Shown: positions 1 through 9,528 of the stretch, in pieces
Layout of the letters: the number at the start of each line of letters is the position of its first letter
How positions within the stretch are numbered: the stretch's first letter is position 1
Assembly: GCA_002780895.1 (NCBI GenBank)
Contig: PEUB01000045.1
Span: forward strand, 1 to 32,610
Direction: 5' to 3'
Length of the DNA: 32,610 nt
Source: Nitrospirae bacterium CG02_land_8_20_14_3_00_41_53
Lineage (GTDB): Bacteria > Nitrospirota > Thermodesulfovibrionia > Thermodesulfovibrionales > SM23-35
Notes under the pieces: generated by a model
Told to the model about the DNA's origin: nothing
Databases searched by the model: none
What the model saw: the letters and a program-made list of their open reading frames with translations, nothing else
Translations under genes and position numbers: made by a program

Positions 1-221
1 AAGGAGATTATAGTCTTTCTAAGGGGGTCAATTTTATTTGCAGAAAAGGGGTCAATTGTATTTTACGATCTACATTTTTCTTAGCTTTGTGCTTTCTGCT
101 GTGTACAGGGATATTTCTTTTATAGCATCACCTTTGCAGGGAATCCTGATACTACTCCAAATAATGTCTTTGACACATTCAATAGCACATCTTATCATAA
201 CCAATATGATGTGTTCAGAAT

Positions 222-267
222 GAGAGAGACACTCCACTGCCGTGGTATGTTTCTCTCTTCTGTTTTT
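222..267 (+). terminator. Rho-independent terminator-like hairpin
   Basis: GAGAGAGACA(222-231)/TGTTTCTCTC(248-257) stem with one G.U pair, inner CCAC-TGCC-GTGG stem-loop, followed by TTCTGTTTTT on the + strand. Confidence 0.6.
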
Positions 268-300
268 ACAAATTCTATGGGTTCAAATGCTATTTTCAAT

Positions 301-1113
301 TTATAAAACTTCCTCTAACTTTTTCTTTTGTACATCCTTTTCATTTCTTATCCGTAAATAAAAAACTCCAACCCCGATACATACCATAATGGAACTCAAT
401 AATTGGCCCATTGTAAACGGCCCGAGAATAAAGCCAAGCTGGGGGTCAGGCTCCCTGAAGAATTCAACGAAAAATCTGAAGATACTATATAGGATTAGAA
501 AAAGGGCAGACAGGATGCCAGGATTCATCTGCCTGTCTTTCAGGTTCCAGAGGATTATAAATAACACAACGCCTTCCAGAAGGAACTCATAAATCTGCGA
601 TGTGTGGCGGAGAAGGGGGCCGCCTGAGGGAAAGACCATAGCCCATGGTACATTGGTAATCCTTCCGTAAAGCTCTCCATTAATGAAATTACCGATTCTC
701 CCCAGCCCAAGTCCAATAGGCGCTGTAACAATCAGAAAATCTGACATTTGCCAGAAAGCAAGCTTGTTTTTCCTGCACGCAAGGATTCCTGCCATGATGC
801 TCCCTAATAAGCCTCCATGAAAAGACATCCCTCCTTGCCAGACTGCAAAGATTTCGAGAGGATGTTGCAGGTAGAGGGGAAAATTGTAGAAAATTACATA
901 TCCCAATCTTGCGCCTGCTACAAGGCCAATTATCAGATATGAGTAAAGGGAAAGCACTATGTCCTTGTTCAGGTTCAGTCCTTTTCTTCTTAACTGATAT
1001 GTTACAAGAAAGTATGATGCGACAAATCCTGCAAGGTACATTAATCCATACCACCTTACAGCGAATGGGCCTATTCTAAAAATTTCAGGGCTTATATCAG
1101 GATATGAGATCAC
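301..1113 (-). CDS. lgt: Prolipoprotein diacylglyceryl transferase
   Basis: 270 aa; RWYGLMYLAGF, GGMSFHGGLLG, GRIGNFINGELYGR signatures typical of Lgt. Confidence 0.95.
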   Translation of the reverse strand: MISYPDISPEIFRIGPFAVRWYGLMYLAGFVASYFLVTYQLRRKGLNLNKDIVLSLYSYLIIGLVAGARLGYVIFYNFPLYLQHPLEIFAVWQGGMSFHGGLLGSIMAGILACRKNKLAFWQMSDFLIVTAPIGLGLGRIGNFINGELYGRITNVPWAMVFPSGGPLLRHTSQIYEFLLEGVVLFIILWNLKDRQMNPGILSALFLILYSIFRFFVEFFREPDPQLGFILGPFTMGQLLSSIMVCIGVGVFYLRIRNEKDVQKKKLEEVL

Positions 1114-3557
1114 TTTTGGATGCCTTTATCCGAGCCAATTCTTATAATTAATGAAATGATAGAGCTTATGGCCATGAATACAAGGCTGAGATCAAATCCC
1201 GTATAAGCCAACCGGGTTACAATGCTCAGTCCCCCGATCTTCAGCAAAACAAACATACCAGATACGCCGCCTACAATTATAAACAACCACAACAATTTTC
1301 TCATTGCGATCTCTATTCCTGAAGTTTTTTCGTCAACCTTTTGAGAAAGCATAATTGCAATCGAGATTAAGAAAACAATCACTGCTATCCAGAAATGGTT
1401 TGCATCAAGGCTGAACCTGCTTAATGTCATGTATTCCAGAAGTCCGGGAGAAAGTGCTGCTATCAGAAAGAAGACAATAACTCCTGCAAGAACAACCCAT
1501 GCGAGCAGTTTCGCTTTCTGAGGTGAAAGGATACCATTTCTTACTGCCAGTTGCAGTAAGATTGCTACAATGGTGAGAATGATGAGAAAACCGGTAAGGA
1601 TATACAGAAACGGCTTTAACAATGCCTCACGAAATGAACCTAATTTTATCCGGAAATTTGAAATACCTAATATCTCATAGTTCGCCATCCAAACGGGCTT
1701 CCCGTCTTTCGCTGAGAATATCTCCTTCAAAACTTTGCCTTCAAAAAACGGAGAGCCTGAACGGTGGCAGTCAGTGCAGCCGCCTGCCCCAAGAGCCGCT
1801 TTTGCAGGCGCTATGTCATGGGAAAACTTATATACGGATGCATAGGCTGTTGCTTCATACTCTTCACGCGGCAGTTCACGGCTTTCCTTCGATGAATAGT
1901 AAGCCTTGCTGTCTAAGACCCAGACCAGACGCTTTCCGTCAAGCGGGAATCCGGTATTGTTAAGATAATTTTTTACTGATGTTAAGAGTGCATCAATCTC
2001 CTCGGGCCTATTTACTTCGATAATACCGTCATTATTGTCATCCTTTATCAGAGATAGTTCAGGATAATTCTTTGTTGGGTCTGACTGATGCTGCATCCAC
2101 ATCTGAAAGAAGTCCTTCATGAATAATTGGTTCAATCCCTTTTTGCCTTCTTCTTCAAAACCTACCCATGAACTGTGGACACGGTTGCCGGGATATATCT
2201 TCTCTTTGTATCTGATCAAGGTAGGCCGTGTGACATCAGTCGGCTGGTCCATTGCCGTGAAAAGATCAAGTTCGCCGTAATGGTTCCAGAAGTTCATCTC
2301 CTGATCGTAAAAAGTCCATATATGTTTGGGAGGTGGAGTGATACGGGGCGCAGGGTTGAAAACATCACTTGCCTGAACCAATGCGCTCTTCACTGCACGG
2401 AAGGGAATGTGGCATGCCTGACAGGATAGCTTTTCCATATGCAGCAGCGGCAGCCAGGCATGGGATGCCTTCGGCGCATTCCGCCATCCCTTGATATGGC
2501 AGTTCTCACATGTTCTCATGGAATTATCAAGATCGTTCCTTACCCAGCCGGAAGGATCGTCACCTTTTCCAAACTGATGCACTTCTTTTCCGCGAACCCG
2601 CTTATCAACAGCCTTGCTCCCTGCGGCGTGGCAATCAACACATCTGAGACCTGCAGCCATGTGAACATCTGTTCGCGCAGAAAATGCAGCTCCGCGCTTC
2701 TTCCAGTCAGGCTTCTTGTGGCACTGAAGGCATGTCTCATTTCGCGGCTCGGGGGCTATGTGAACGATCACCTTGCCTTCTTCATCAAACTTACTCTTAT
2801 CATAAGTTATTTTCACAGGCTTACTGTCTTTAATACTTCCGTCAACATTCCCGAAACTGCTTCCTGCTGTAGCAGCCCATTTGAAATTCAGATTTGCAAG
2901 CTGTTTGTTCCTCTCTTTGAAATTGTATTCAGGCATATGACAGAGAAGGCAGTCGGCCTCGATTACTCCGGTATCGATCCAGCGTGCCTTGAAATAATCG
3001 CCGTCCATACCATTCTCTTCACCGGATTTCATCCCCTGCTTTTTCATATACTCATCGTATCTGTTCCCCTCACGGTCGTACTCAAGAGGACCGCCGCCGG
3101 GATGACAGTTGCCGCAGGTGGCGGTCACAAAATCAAAAGAGGTCATGTCGATCATCCGTGCATTTGCATTCTTCTTGGGAGCAAGCTGCCGGTACAAAGG
3201 AGCGGGAGAACACCACGTCCCGCCATAGTTGCCCGGTGAACTGACCCAGTTATACCGCTGTGTAAACAGTTCAGGGACCTTTTCCCCCTTGCCCTGCTGG
3301 GAATGAAAGCCTTCCGTAATCTTCTTGTAATCATGGCAGCCTTTCGTACCGCAGGTCTGCTTTGGAGAATAGGGCTTGTCTGTATTGATATTGTGCACAG
3401 GGTCGATAATGTTCCCTGCCTCATCTTTCAGATAAAAAGGCGGGCAGACTCCTGATGCTACAGGCTTTTTCTCCGGTTCTTTTTGATTTTCTGCCTGTAG
3501 TATGAAGGCGCCCAGACAAAAGGCGATAACCATCACAAAAACAATTAGTCGCTTCAT
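1110..3557 (-). CDS. Octaheme c-type cytochrome with C-terminal multi-TM domain
   Basis: 815 aa, N-terminal signal sequence, seven CxxCH motifs plus one CGTKGCH (CX4CH), about five hydrophobic segments at the C-terminus. Confidence 0.85.
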   Translation of the reverse strand: MKRLIVFVMVIAFCLGAFILQAENQKEPEKKPVASGVCPPFYLKDEAGNIIDPVHNINTDKPYSPKQTCGTKGCHDYKKITEGFHSQQGKGEKVPELFTQRYNWVSSPGNYGGTWCSPAPLYRQLAPKKNANARMIDMTSFDFVTATCGNCHPGGGPLEYDREGNRYDEYMKKQGMKSGEENGMDGDYFKARWIDTGVIEADCLLCHMPEYNFKERNKQLANLNFKWAATAGSSFGNVDGSIKDSKPVKITYDKSKFDEEGKVIVHIAPEPRNETCLQCHKKPDWKKRGAAFSARTDVHMAAGLRCVDCHAAGSKAVDKRVRGKEVHQFGKGDDPSGWVRNDLDNSMRTCENCHIKGWRNAPKASHAWLPLLHMEKLSCQACHIPFRAVKSALVQASDVFNPAPRITPPPKHIWTFYDQEMNFWNHYGELDLFTAMDQPTDVTRPTLIRYKEKIYPGNRVHSSWVGFEEEGKKGLNQLFMKDFFQMWMQHQSDPTKNYPELSLIKDDNNDGIIEVNRPEEIDALLTSVKNYLNNTGFPLDGKRLVWVLDSKAYYSSKESRELPREEYEATAYASVYKFSHDIAPAKAALGAGGCTDCHRSGSPFFEGKVLKEIFSAKDGKPVWMANYEILGISNFRIKLGSFREALLKPFLYILTGFLIILTIVAILLQLAVRNGILSPQKAKLLAWVVLAGVIVFFLIAALSPGLLEYMTLSRFSLDANHFWIAVIVFLISIAIMLSQKVDEKTSGIEIAMRKLLWLFIIVGGVSGMFVLLKIGGLSIVTRLAYTGFDLSLVFMAISSIISLIIRIGSDKGIQK

Positions 3558-3632
3558 CTCAAAACCTCCTGTATATTTATTATTAACAGTCTTTTAAATA
3601 ATGACGACATTGCTTTGTAAAATCCCTCCTAA

Positions 3633-3681
3633 CCTCCCTTTTCCAAAGGGAGGAATAATGCCCCTCTTTGGCAAAGAGGGG
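3633..3681. repeat. Palindromic (REP-like) repeat, two adjacent hairpins
   Basis: CCTCCCTTT/AAAGGGAGG (3633-3653) and CCCCTCTTT/AAAGAGGGG (3661-3681) in an intergenic gap; same style as the repeat in glmU. Confidence 0.7.
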
Positions 3682-3744
3682 AGAGGGGAGATTTTTTCAT
3701 TAACGTCTATTCAATTATGAGACCCTTATTATGGTTCATCTTTC

Positions 3745-5061
3745 TCAGAAGAAAACCGTTGTTTGCAAAAAGTACCATTGTGCTGTTGGGCTTGGACCTG
3801 TATTTTTCACAAACTCACCCGGTATAAAAAAGGAGTAACCACCTAATATTTCCAGGTATTCAGAGATCTTCTTTTTCACGACCAAGTCCACTTCATGACC
3901 GAGCTCCCGTCCCGAAGAACCTGTTTTATCCCTGCGCTGTGCATTGCCCGGGAAATACCATGCATCTTTGGCTTGATCGAGCATGAAATAATGATACTCT
4001 CCACGTAAAGTGATGGTTTCGCCGGGAGTAAGGACAAGGTCCAATCTATGTTCCCTGAGATTCTGAAAGAAGAATAGGTTCATCCATCCATAAAGTACCG
4101 TGTCTGCCCCGCCGAATACCCCGTCGAATGTGCCGTGTTTACCGTCGTTCGGGTCTTTATCTCCCGACCCAATCACATATTGCAGGATGAGATGAGGTTT
4201 CCACTTTGTGTCGAAGGTATATCCAAGCGTAAATACCACTCCGTAAGCATCTATCGTATCCGTAGCCCATTTTCCGAATTCCTTGACTATTGTTGTGTCG
4301 TAGTTCCACTGTCCGCTCTTTCCATCAATCCTGAAACCGGCATAATGCGAAGAGAGATCGCCGTTGGCTTTTTCACCTTTGGTGATTCCCCTGTCATCAT
4401 ATTTCAGGACATAAAACAGATCTAACTGAAACGGAAGATTCTTGATGGTATTGTATGTCGCAAGTGCGGTTACACCGTTAATCTGTTCATTCGGCCAGAT
4501 ATCAGGATCATGAATTATGTAACGGCCAGTGATCAAGTTACTGTCAATGCTGTCGCTTTTGTACAGGACACGGACGGCATCCCACGCGTAGCGGCCGGTG
4601 TTGCCCCAGTCGCCCGGACCGAAAATCCTCCGGTCGCCAAAGGAGATCGCCTGTCTGCCTGCCTTAATGCCAAATTGTTCAACCGGCCAGTATTCAATAT
4701 ACAACTGATTGATATCGAAGGGATCATGGAAAGGGTTGTTGCTCCCTGAAAAGTCTTTGTCAGAAAGACGCGATCCTAAAACCTCTGCGTCCTGTATCTG
4801 GGTATGTATTTTCAAGTTTTTAGTTACCTTCAGATCGATTTCGAATCTCAGCCTTGAAAGGAGAAAGTCGTCCTGAGTGCCGGTACCGTATTTCTTTACG
4901 TTGAACTCGTCATCTATTTCACCGCGCAAACGATACGTCCCTCCGATGCTTATGACATCGTTTTCTATGATATGACTATATTTCGTTTCATCAGCCATAG
5001 TGCCGTATCCCGAAGCCGGACAAAAGAGCAAAGCCATTAAGATAATTACAAATAGTTTCAT
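3745..5061 (-). CDS. Outer-membrane porin, alginate-export-like family
   Basis: 438 aa, signal peptide, YRLRGEID, GRQAISFGDRRIFGPGDWGNTGRYAWDAVR; C-terminal aromatic (VFF) as in beta-barrels. Confidence 0.75.
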   Translation of the reverse strand: MKLFVIILMALLFCPASGYGTMADETKYSHIIENDVISIGGTYRLRGEIDDEFNVKKYGTGTQDDFLLSRLRFEIDLKVTKNLKIHTQIQDAEVLGSRLSDKDFSGSNNPFHDPFDINQLYIEYWPVEQFGIKAGRQAISFGDRRIFGPGDWGNTGRYAWDAVRVLYKSDSIDSNLITGRYIIHDPDIWPNEQINGVTALATYNTIKNLPFQLDLFYVLKYDDRGITKGEKANGDLSSHYAGFRIDGKSGQWNYDTTIVKEFGKWATDTIDAYGVVFTLGYTFDTKWKPHLILQYVIGSGDKDPNDGKHGTFDGVFGGADTVLYGWMNLFFFQNLREHRLDLVLTPGETITLRGEYHYFMLDQAKDAWYFPGNAQRRDKTGSSGRELGHEVDLVVKKKISEYLEILGGYSFFIPGEFVKNTGPSPTAQWYFLQTTVFF

Positions 5062-5067
5062 TTATAT

Positions 5068-5805
5068 TCACTCTGCAAAATAAATCTTAAGCAGCCACAT
5101 TAATAAAAGGCCTCCGATCATGGCTATAAACTGCAAAGCGATATTGCCCTTCCCCGCTTCTTTATGCAGCTCCGGAATCAGGTCGACAAGGGCTATATAG
5201 AGAAACCCACCGGCAGTAAACGGTACCAGAAATCCCTTAAGCCATACGATTTGATTGAATGAAAAATAAGCGATTACTGCTCCTGCCATAGCAGTAAGGG
5301 CTGAAAGAAGATTAAATAACAGGGCTTTGGATTTGCTGAACCCTCCGTACACAAGGATTCCGAAATCGCCGATTTCCTGAGGTATTTCATGGGCGGCAAC
5401 AGCCAATGTGGTGATAACACCGAGCCGCATGTCTGTAACAAAGGAAGCAGCTATAATCATGCCGTCAATAAAATTGTGAATACCGTCTCCTATAAGGTTC
5501 AGATACGTGAACGTGTGAGCATCACATTGTCCCTTATGGCAGTGTCTCCAGTGCAGCAATTTTTCTATCAGGAAAAAGATCATGATTCCCGAAAGGACAT
5601 AGATGAACAGGGAAGGTTCTCCAGACGCCATAGATTCGGGAAGCAGGTGAAAGAATGCACCGCCAAGAAGCCCTCCAACAGCAAAACTGACAAGGTATTT
5701 GATCACCTTTGTCAAAGTATCTTGTTTCATTCCGATAAAAAATATCCCTATCAATGAAATCAGGCTCACCATAAATGTCGCAAGAAGAATAATGAGCATC
5801 AACAT
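5068..5805 (-). CDS. ZIP family metal transporter
   Basis: 245 aa; GDGIHNFIDGMIIAASF and AAHEIPQEIGDFGILVYGG are ZIP TM4/TM5 motifs. Confidence 0.92.
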   Translation of the reverse strand: MLMLIILLATFMVSLISLIGIFFIGMKQDTLTKVIKYLVSFAVGGLLGGAFFHLLPESMASGEPSLFIYVLSGIMIFFLIEKLLHWRHCHKGQCDAHTFTYLNLIGDGIHNFIDGMIIAASFVTDMRLGVITTLAVAAHEIPQEIGDFGILVYGGFSKSKALLFNLLSALTAMAGAVIAYFSFNQIVWLKGFLVPFTAGGFLYIALVDLIPELHKEAGKGNIALQFIAMIGGLLLMWLLKIYFAE

Positions 5806-5820
5806 TCAGTGTCTCGGCTT

Positions 5821-6729
5821 TTAGTGGTAATGATCATCGTGTTTGTTCTCTTCCATGTGAATCTGACAATAAAGTCCGTTTGTCTCGCACTCAGCGCATT
5901 CGAACTGAAGCATGATATGGCGGATATCCATTGCTATCAATGCCTCTTCAATTGTTCGCCTGATTTCTGCGACCTCGCTCAATCTCTGGTCGTGCACCCA
6001 TATATGGGCAGAAAATGCCACGCTCCTGTCTGATGGAGACCAGAGATGGACATTGTGGATACCCATCACTTCGGGTATCTCTGCAATCTTTTTTACTATC
6101 TTTTCTGCATCAAACCCCGTGGGTGTCATTTCAAGAAAAATCGTAAGCGCTTCCTTTACTACCCTGATTCCTCCGAATAAGATAATGACCCCGATAAGGA
6201 TGCTTGCCACAGGGTCGGCATACGGCCATCCTGTGTAAAAGATTATGACGCCCGATATGATGACTCCAACAGATGACAGGGTATCTCCAAGCACGTGAAG
6301 CCATGCGCTTTTGATGTTCAGGTCTTTATGGCTGTGACCAAGAATCAAGGCTATGAGGATATTGCCTGTTAATCCAATTCCAGCAATAATAAGCATTGTG
6401 GTGGTATGGATTTGAGGCGGTGAAAGAAACCGATGATATGATTCGTAGAATATGAACAGGGCGATTACGATGAGGCTTACCGCATTGATGACTGCTGATA
6501 GAAGGCCGATTCTCTGATAGCCAAAGGTCGCCTTGCGGTCTGAGGGTTTCGTGCCGATACGCATAGCGATCATACTCAGCCCGAGCGCAAAGACATCGGT
6601 GAACATATGTCCTGCGTCACTTAAAAGCGCAAGGCTTTTGCTGACTATCCCGCCGATAACCTCAGCGAATAAGATCAGAAGCGTGAGTGTAAAACTCAGG
6701 AGCAGGCGTTTTTCCAGCGTCAGTTTCAC
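5821..6729 (-). CDS. Cation diffusion facilitator (CDF) family transporter
   Basis: 302 aa; SLALLSDAGHMFTDVFALGLS and HVLGDTLSSVGVIISG motifs; GTG start; His-rich C-terminus. Confidence 0.92.
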   Translation of the reverse strand: MKLTLEKRLLLSFTLTLLILFAEVIGGIVSKSLALLSDAGHMFTDVFALGLSMIAMRIGTKPSDRKATFGYQRIGLLSAVINAVSLIVIALFIFYESYHRFLSPPQIHTTTMLIIAGIGLTGNILIALILGHSHKDLNIKSAWLHVLGDTLSSVGVIISGVIIFYTGWPYADPVASILIGVIILFGGIRVVKEALTIFLEMTPTGFDAEKIVKKIAEIPEVMGIHNVHLWSPSDRSVAFSAHIWVHDQRLSEVAEIRRTIEEALIAMDIRHIMLQFECAECETNGLYCQIHMEENKHDDHYH

Positions 6730-6815
6730 TGCAACTCTTTCTCTGGCGTAAGCCCCGAAAGTATTTTGATCGTTGTCGTTTTACCATATCTTTTCAGCCG
6801 TCCAATGCTCAGGCC
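6726..6815 (-). pseudogene. Relic of an ABC-transporter ATPase (Walker A region)
   Basis: Minus-strand frame reads GLSIGRLKRYGKTTTIKILSGLTPEKELQ*, with GKTTTIKILSGLTP as in ABC ATPases; no gene around it. Confidence 0.5.
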
Positions 6816-7006
6816 TTTTGCATTGCCATACAATCTTCACGCCAGAGACAATTTGTCTGGCCGCATATATTCACATGTTCTGTCCCGAAACAGTCTGTAT
6901 TTCCTTCTGCCCTCTGGATTGACCTTATAAGTTCTGTCTTGTTTATTCTGCTACTGACTTTAAGACCTCTCTCTTTTGCAATACTCCTGATTTCCTGCAT
7001 CTTCAT
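6809..7006 (-). CDS. Small SAP/Rho-N-like protein with C-terminal cysteines
   Basis: 65 aa; MKMQEIRSIAKERGLKVSSRINKTELIRSIQ resembles a SAP/Rho N-terminal helix-extended loop-helix; RBS-like aggaggtaaat upstream. Confidence 0.7.
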   Translation of the reverse strand: MKMQEIRSIAKERGLKVSSRINKTELIRSIQRAEGNTDCFGTEHVNICGQTNCLWREDCMAMQKA

Positions 7007-7031
7007 ATCATTTACCTCCTCTTTTATAATC

Positions 7032-7058
7032 AGCCCTGCACCGGCTCAAAGCAGGGCT
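7032..7058. terminator. Hairpin, candidate intercistronic terminator
   Basis: AGCCCTGC/GCAGGGCT stem with T-rich tract on the + side. Confidence 0.4.
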
Positions 7059-7115
7059 TTCTGTTTGTTGGCGCGGCTAAAGCTGCGGCTACAATAACTA
7101 CAATAAATATTGTTT

Positions 7116-7568
7116 TTATCGTCTCCATCCTGCCCATACAGGAATTCCGTTTTCGTCCCTCAGCTTAAGAAATGAGTCACCTTTCTTCACTTCAGCAGCG
7201 ATAATGACAGGCTTTCCCATCATAGTTGTTCTCGATCCTTTGACCTCAACCTTATCACCCTTTTCGATCTTCATATCGAGTCTTTCAATGTACCAGCCCG
7301 GGCCGAGGTGGACGGATACAGTCTCTTTGTCTGTTTTTAATAAGAGATGAATTCCATAGTACATCCCTTTCATGGGTGTGATTTTATCAACAGATTCTAC
7401 CTTGCCTGAAACTGTTTCTACTGTTGCAGGGTTGTACATCCTCTGGTAGGACGTTCCCATTCCCCATCCACCGCTTCCTCTATAGCCCTTCCATGCCGCA
7501 AGAGCTAAAGAAGAAGTAAAAAACATCGACACTACAACAACCAGACCAACTATACTTCTTGTTCTCAT
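7116..7568 (-). CDS. Exported small protein, possible OB-fold-like domain
   Basis: 150 aa with signal peptide ending SLALAAW; VSGKVESVDKI...KGDKVEVKGSR pattern. Confidence 0.7.
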   Translation of the reverse strand: MRTRSIVGLVVVVSMFFTSSLALAAWKGYRGSGGWGMGTSYQRMYNPATVETVSGKVESVDKITPMKGMYYGIHLLLKTDKETVSVHLGPGWYIERLDMKIEKGDKVEVKGSRTTMMGKPVIIAAEVKKGDSFLKLRDENGIPVWAGWRR

Positions 7569-7769
7569 AACTACCTCCTTGAGCGGGTTAATATTTACTT
7601 ATATAATTATTTTCGCAATTGCATCGGAATTATTCAACTGTAACGGTCTTTGTTTCCTCAAAGAATAAAAACTGATTTTTTCCTGGAACACCCTTCATTC
7701 CTGTTGAAAACAATTGTTACTTTTCTTCATTCGGGCATTTATCTCTTTTTTCAGGCCCGATATAAAGTC

Positions 7770-8519
7770 TCATTTTATTAAATCCCACACCATCTTCACC
7801 GCAATCAAATAAAGTATTAGGCCTATAGCAATTTTTACCTGTTTTCTGCTTAGTCTCTTTTTCATCAAATATGCTCCCAGCAGCGCACCTGCAACCGATC
7901 CGGTTGCACAGAACAATAACAGTCTTATATCAATATTCCCGAGGGAGGCATGGCCTAAAAATCCTGAGAACGAAGAGAATATCACGATAAAAGCTGTTGT
8001 TGCCGCTGCCTTTTTCGGATTAAATCCCAGCCAGACGAGTACAGGGACAATGAAATTTCCGCCACCCACGCCCAAAAGTCCGCCAAGATACCCCGCAAAG
8101 GAACCTACACCAACCCCATAGCCAATGAGCTTTTTTGTGTCTGTTTCAACTTCCCGTTCTTTCGCCTTATAAAACAACATCATCGAACCGGCAAAAACTA
8201 AGAACCCTACAAACATCCACAACAGAACAGCTTTTGGCAGATGCTCGGCTGTCCTTGCGCCCAGAGGGGAGAGGACTGTCGCAACAATCAAGATCGGTAA
8301 TGCGGTCTTAAAGACAATCAGTTTCTCCCTTGCATAACTTATAGAGGCAAAAACCATCGCAACCGAGTTCAGAAGAAGGGCAGTTGACATGGCAGTTAGA
8401 AGCGGAATCCCCAAAGCTAAAAACACAGGGATCAATATGAACGCCGCACCGACCCCTGCAATGGTAAGGATTGTGGTGAAGAGAAATACGAGTACAGCCG
8501 CAATTGTCAGTGTTATCAT
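7770..8519 (-). CDS. TauE/SafE family sulfite exporter-like permease
   Basis: 249 aa, multi-TM, GVGAAFILIPVFL and GGLLGVGGGNFIVPVLVWLG repeats. Confidence 0.9.
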   Translation of the reverse strand: MITLTIAAVLVFLFTTILTIAGVGAAFILIPVFLALGIPLLTAMSTALLLNSVAMVFASISYAREKLIVFKTALPILIVATVLSPLGARTAEHLPKAVLLWMFVGFLVFAGSMMLFYKAKEREVETDTKKLIGYGVGVGSFAGYLGGLLGVGGGNFIVPVLVWLGFNPKKAAATTAFIVIFSSFSGFLGHASLGNIDIRLLLFCATGSVAGALLGAYLMKKRLSRKQVKIAIGLILYLIAVKMVWDLIK

Positions 8520-8547
8520 TATAGTAAATAAAGATCAGGTTCAGAAT

Positions 8548-9150
8548 TTACACATCGTATCCCGCGCAGTCAATACAGACAGGCTTCCCGTTGACTACCC
8601 GCATGTATGATTCTGCAACCATCTCACCGCAGCCGTCACATATCACCATTCTCATGAGTTCTTCAGTTGGAGCAAGTTCACAGTCGTAAACCTTCCCGAT
8701 GCTCAGCACATCTTCTTCATATGCATCCCAAATAAGATATACGACTTCCCATTGTTCTTCTTCAGGAATCTCTGTGGGCGGCACGGCTGATGCCCGCTTC
8801 TTCATAAATGCACTGTTTCTGATCTTTTCGCGGAGTACAGGCTTGAACGAAATACGCACAGCCTTGTTGTTTTTCTTGTCAATCACTCTTACAGCCAGTT
8901 TACCCTTCGGATCCTTTGAGATGTTGCTCTTTCCAAAGGTGCATCCGGTTGCGTATTGAACGCCGTCGCCAAAACATTCTGCTGCATGGTGATAGCCTGT
9001 TTCAAGAACTGCATGAAGAGATTTCGCGCCGCTCCGCTCCACACCAAGGGCTCTTAATGCAGCCAGTCCGGCACGCAGCCCTGCAGCGCTTGCCCAGCAT
9101 TTGTGGCCGTGAAATTTGAACATATCGATTAAAGTCTGCTTGTCTTCCAT
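8548..9150 (-). CDS. FmdE (formylmethanofuran dehydrogenase subunit E)-like protein with C-terminal zinc ribbon
   Basis: 200 aa; FHGHKCWASAAGLRAG, DGVQYATGCTFGKSN; CDGCGEMV...CIDC. Confidence 0.85.
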   Translation of the reverse strand: MEDKQTLIDMFKFHGHKCWASAAGLRAGLAALRALGVERSGAKSLHAVLETGYHHAAECFGDGVQYATGCTFGKSNISKDPKGKLAVRVIDKKNNKAVRISFKPVLREKIRNSAFMKKRASAVPPTEIPEEEQWEVVYLIWDAYEEDVLSIGKVYDCELAPTEELMRMVICDGCGEMVAESYMRVVNGKPVCIDCAGYDV

Positions 9151-9159
9151 ATAATCCTC

Positions 9160-9492
9160 CTATTTCTTTCCGTATTTTTCTTTGTTATTATTCAGTTCTT
9201 CCCGTGATTTTTTGATTAGGTCATTTTCCTTGATCATTTTGTGGACATAACTCAGAGGCGGAAAACTGATAGCGCGAGTGGGGCATGCATTCGCACAGGT
9301 AACGCAGGCTACCATACAATTCAGAGGGGTGACAACAACAGGCTTCTTCTTATCGTAGTCAAATTTATAGACCATCTTTCCGCATCCGGTCACACACATG
9401 CCGCAGCCAATGCAAATCTCCTCCTCAATCTGGGGGTTCCATTGTATCAACTCCCTCGGTATCCCTCTCCATGGTTTCGCAAAATCGTTCAT
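9160..9492 (-). CDS. 4Fe-4S dicluster-type ferredoxin
   Basis: CIGCGMCVTGC and CMVACVTCANACP clusters; start at MNDFAKPW (9492) preceded by aaaggaggt. Confidence 0.88.
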   Translation of the reverse strand: MNDFAKPWRGIPRELIQWNPQIEEEICIGCGMCVTGCGKMVYKFDYDKKKPVVVTPLNCMVACVTCANACPTRAISFPPLSYVHKMIKENDLIKKSREELNNNKEKYGKK

Positions 9493-9528
9493 CTTAAACC
9501 TCCTTTCATGAAAATCTTGTGTCTTCAA

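Noticed and set aside
38-223. 61-aa plus-strand ORF at left edge
   Set aside because: Starts in repeat-like sequence with no recognisable domain; the terminator at 222 hints at some upstream + transcript but not at this ORF.
2439-3239. 266-aa plus-strand ORF
   Set aside because: Antisense to the octaheme cytochrome, whose heme motifs prove the minus-strand frame.
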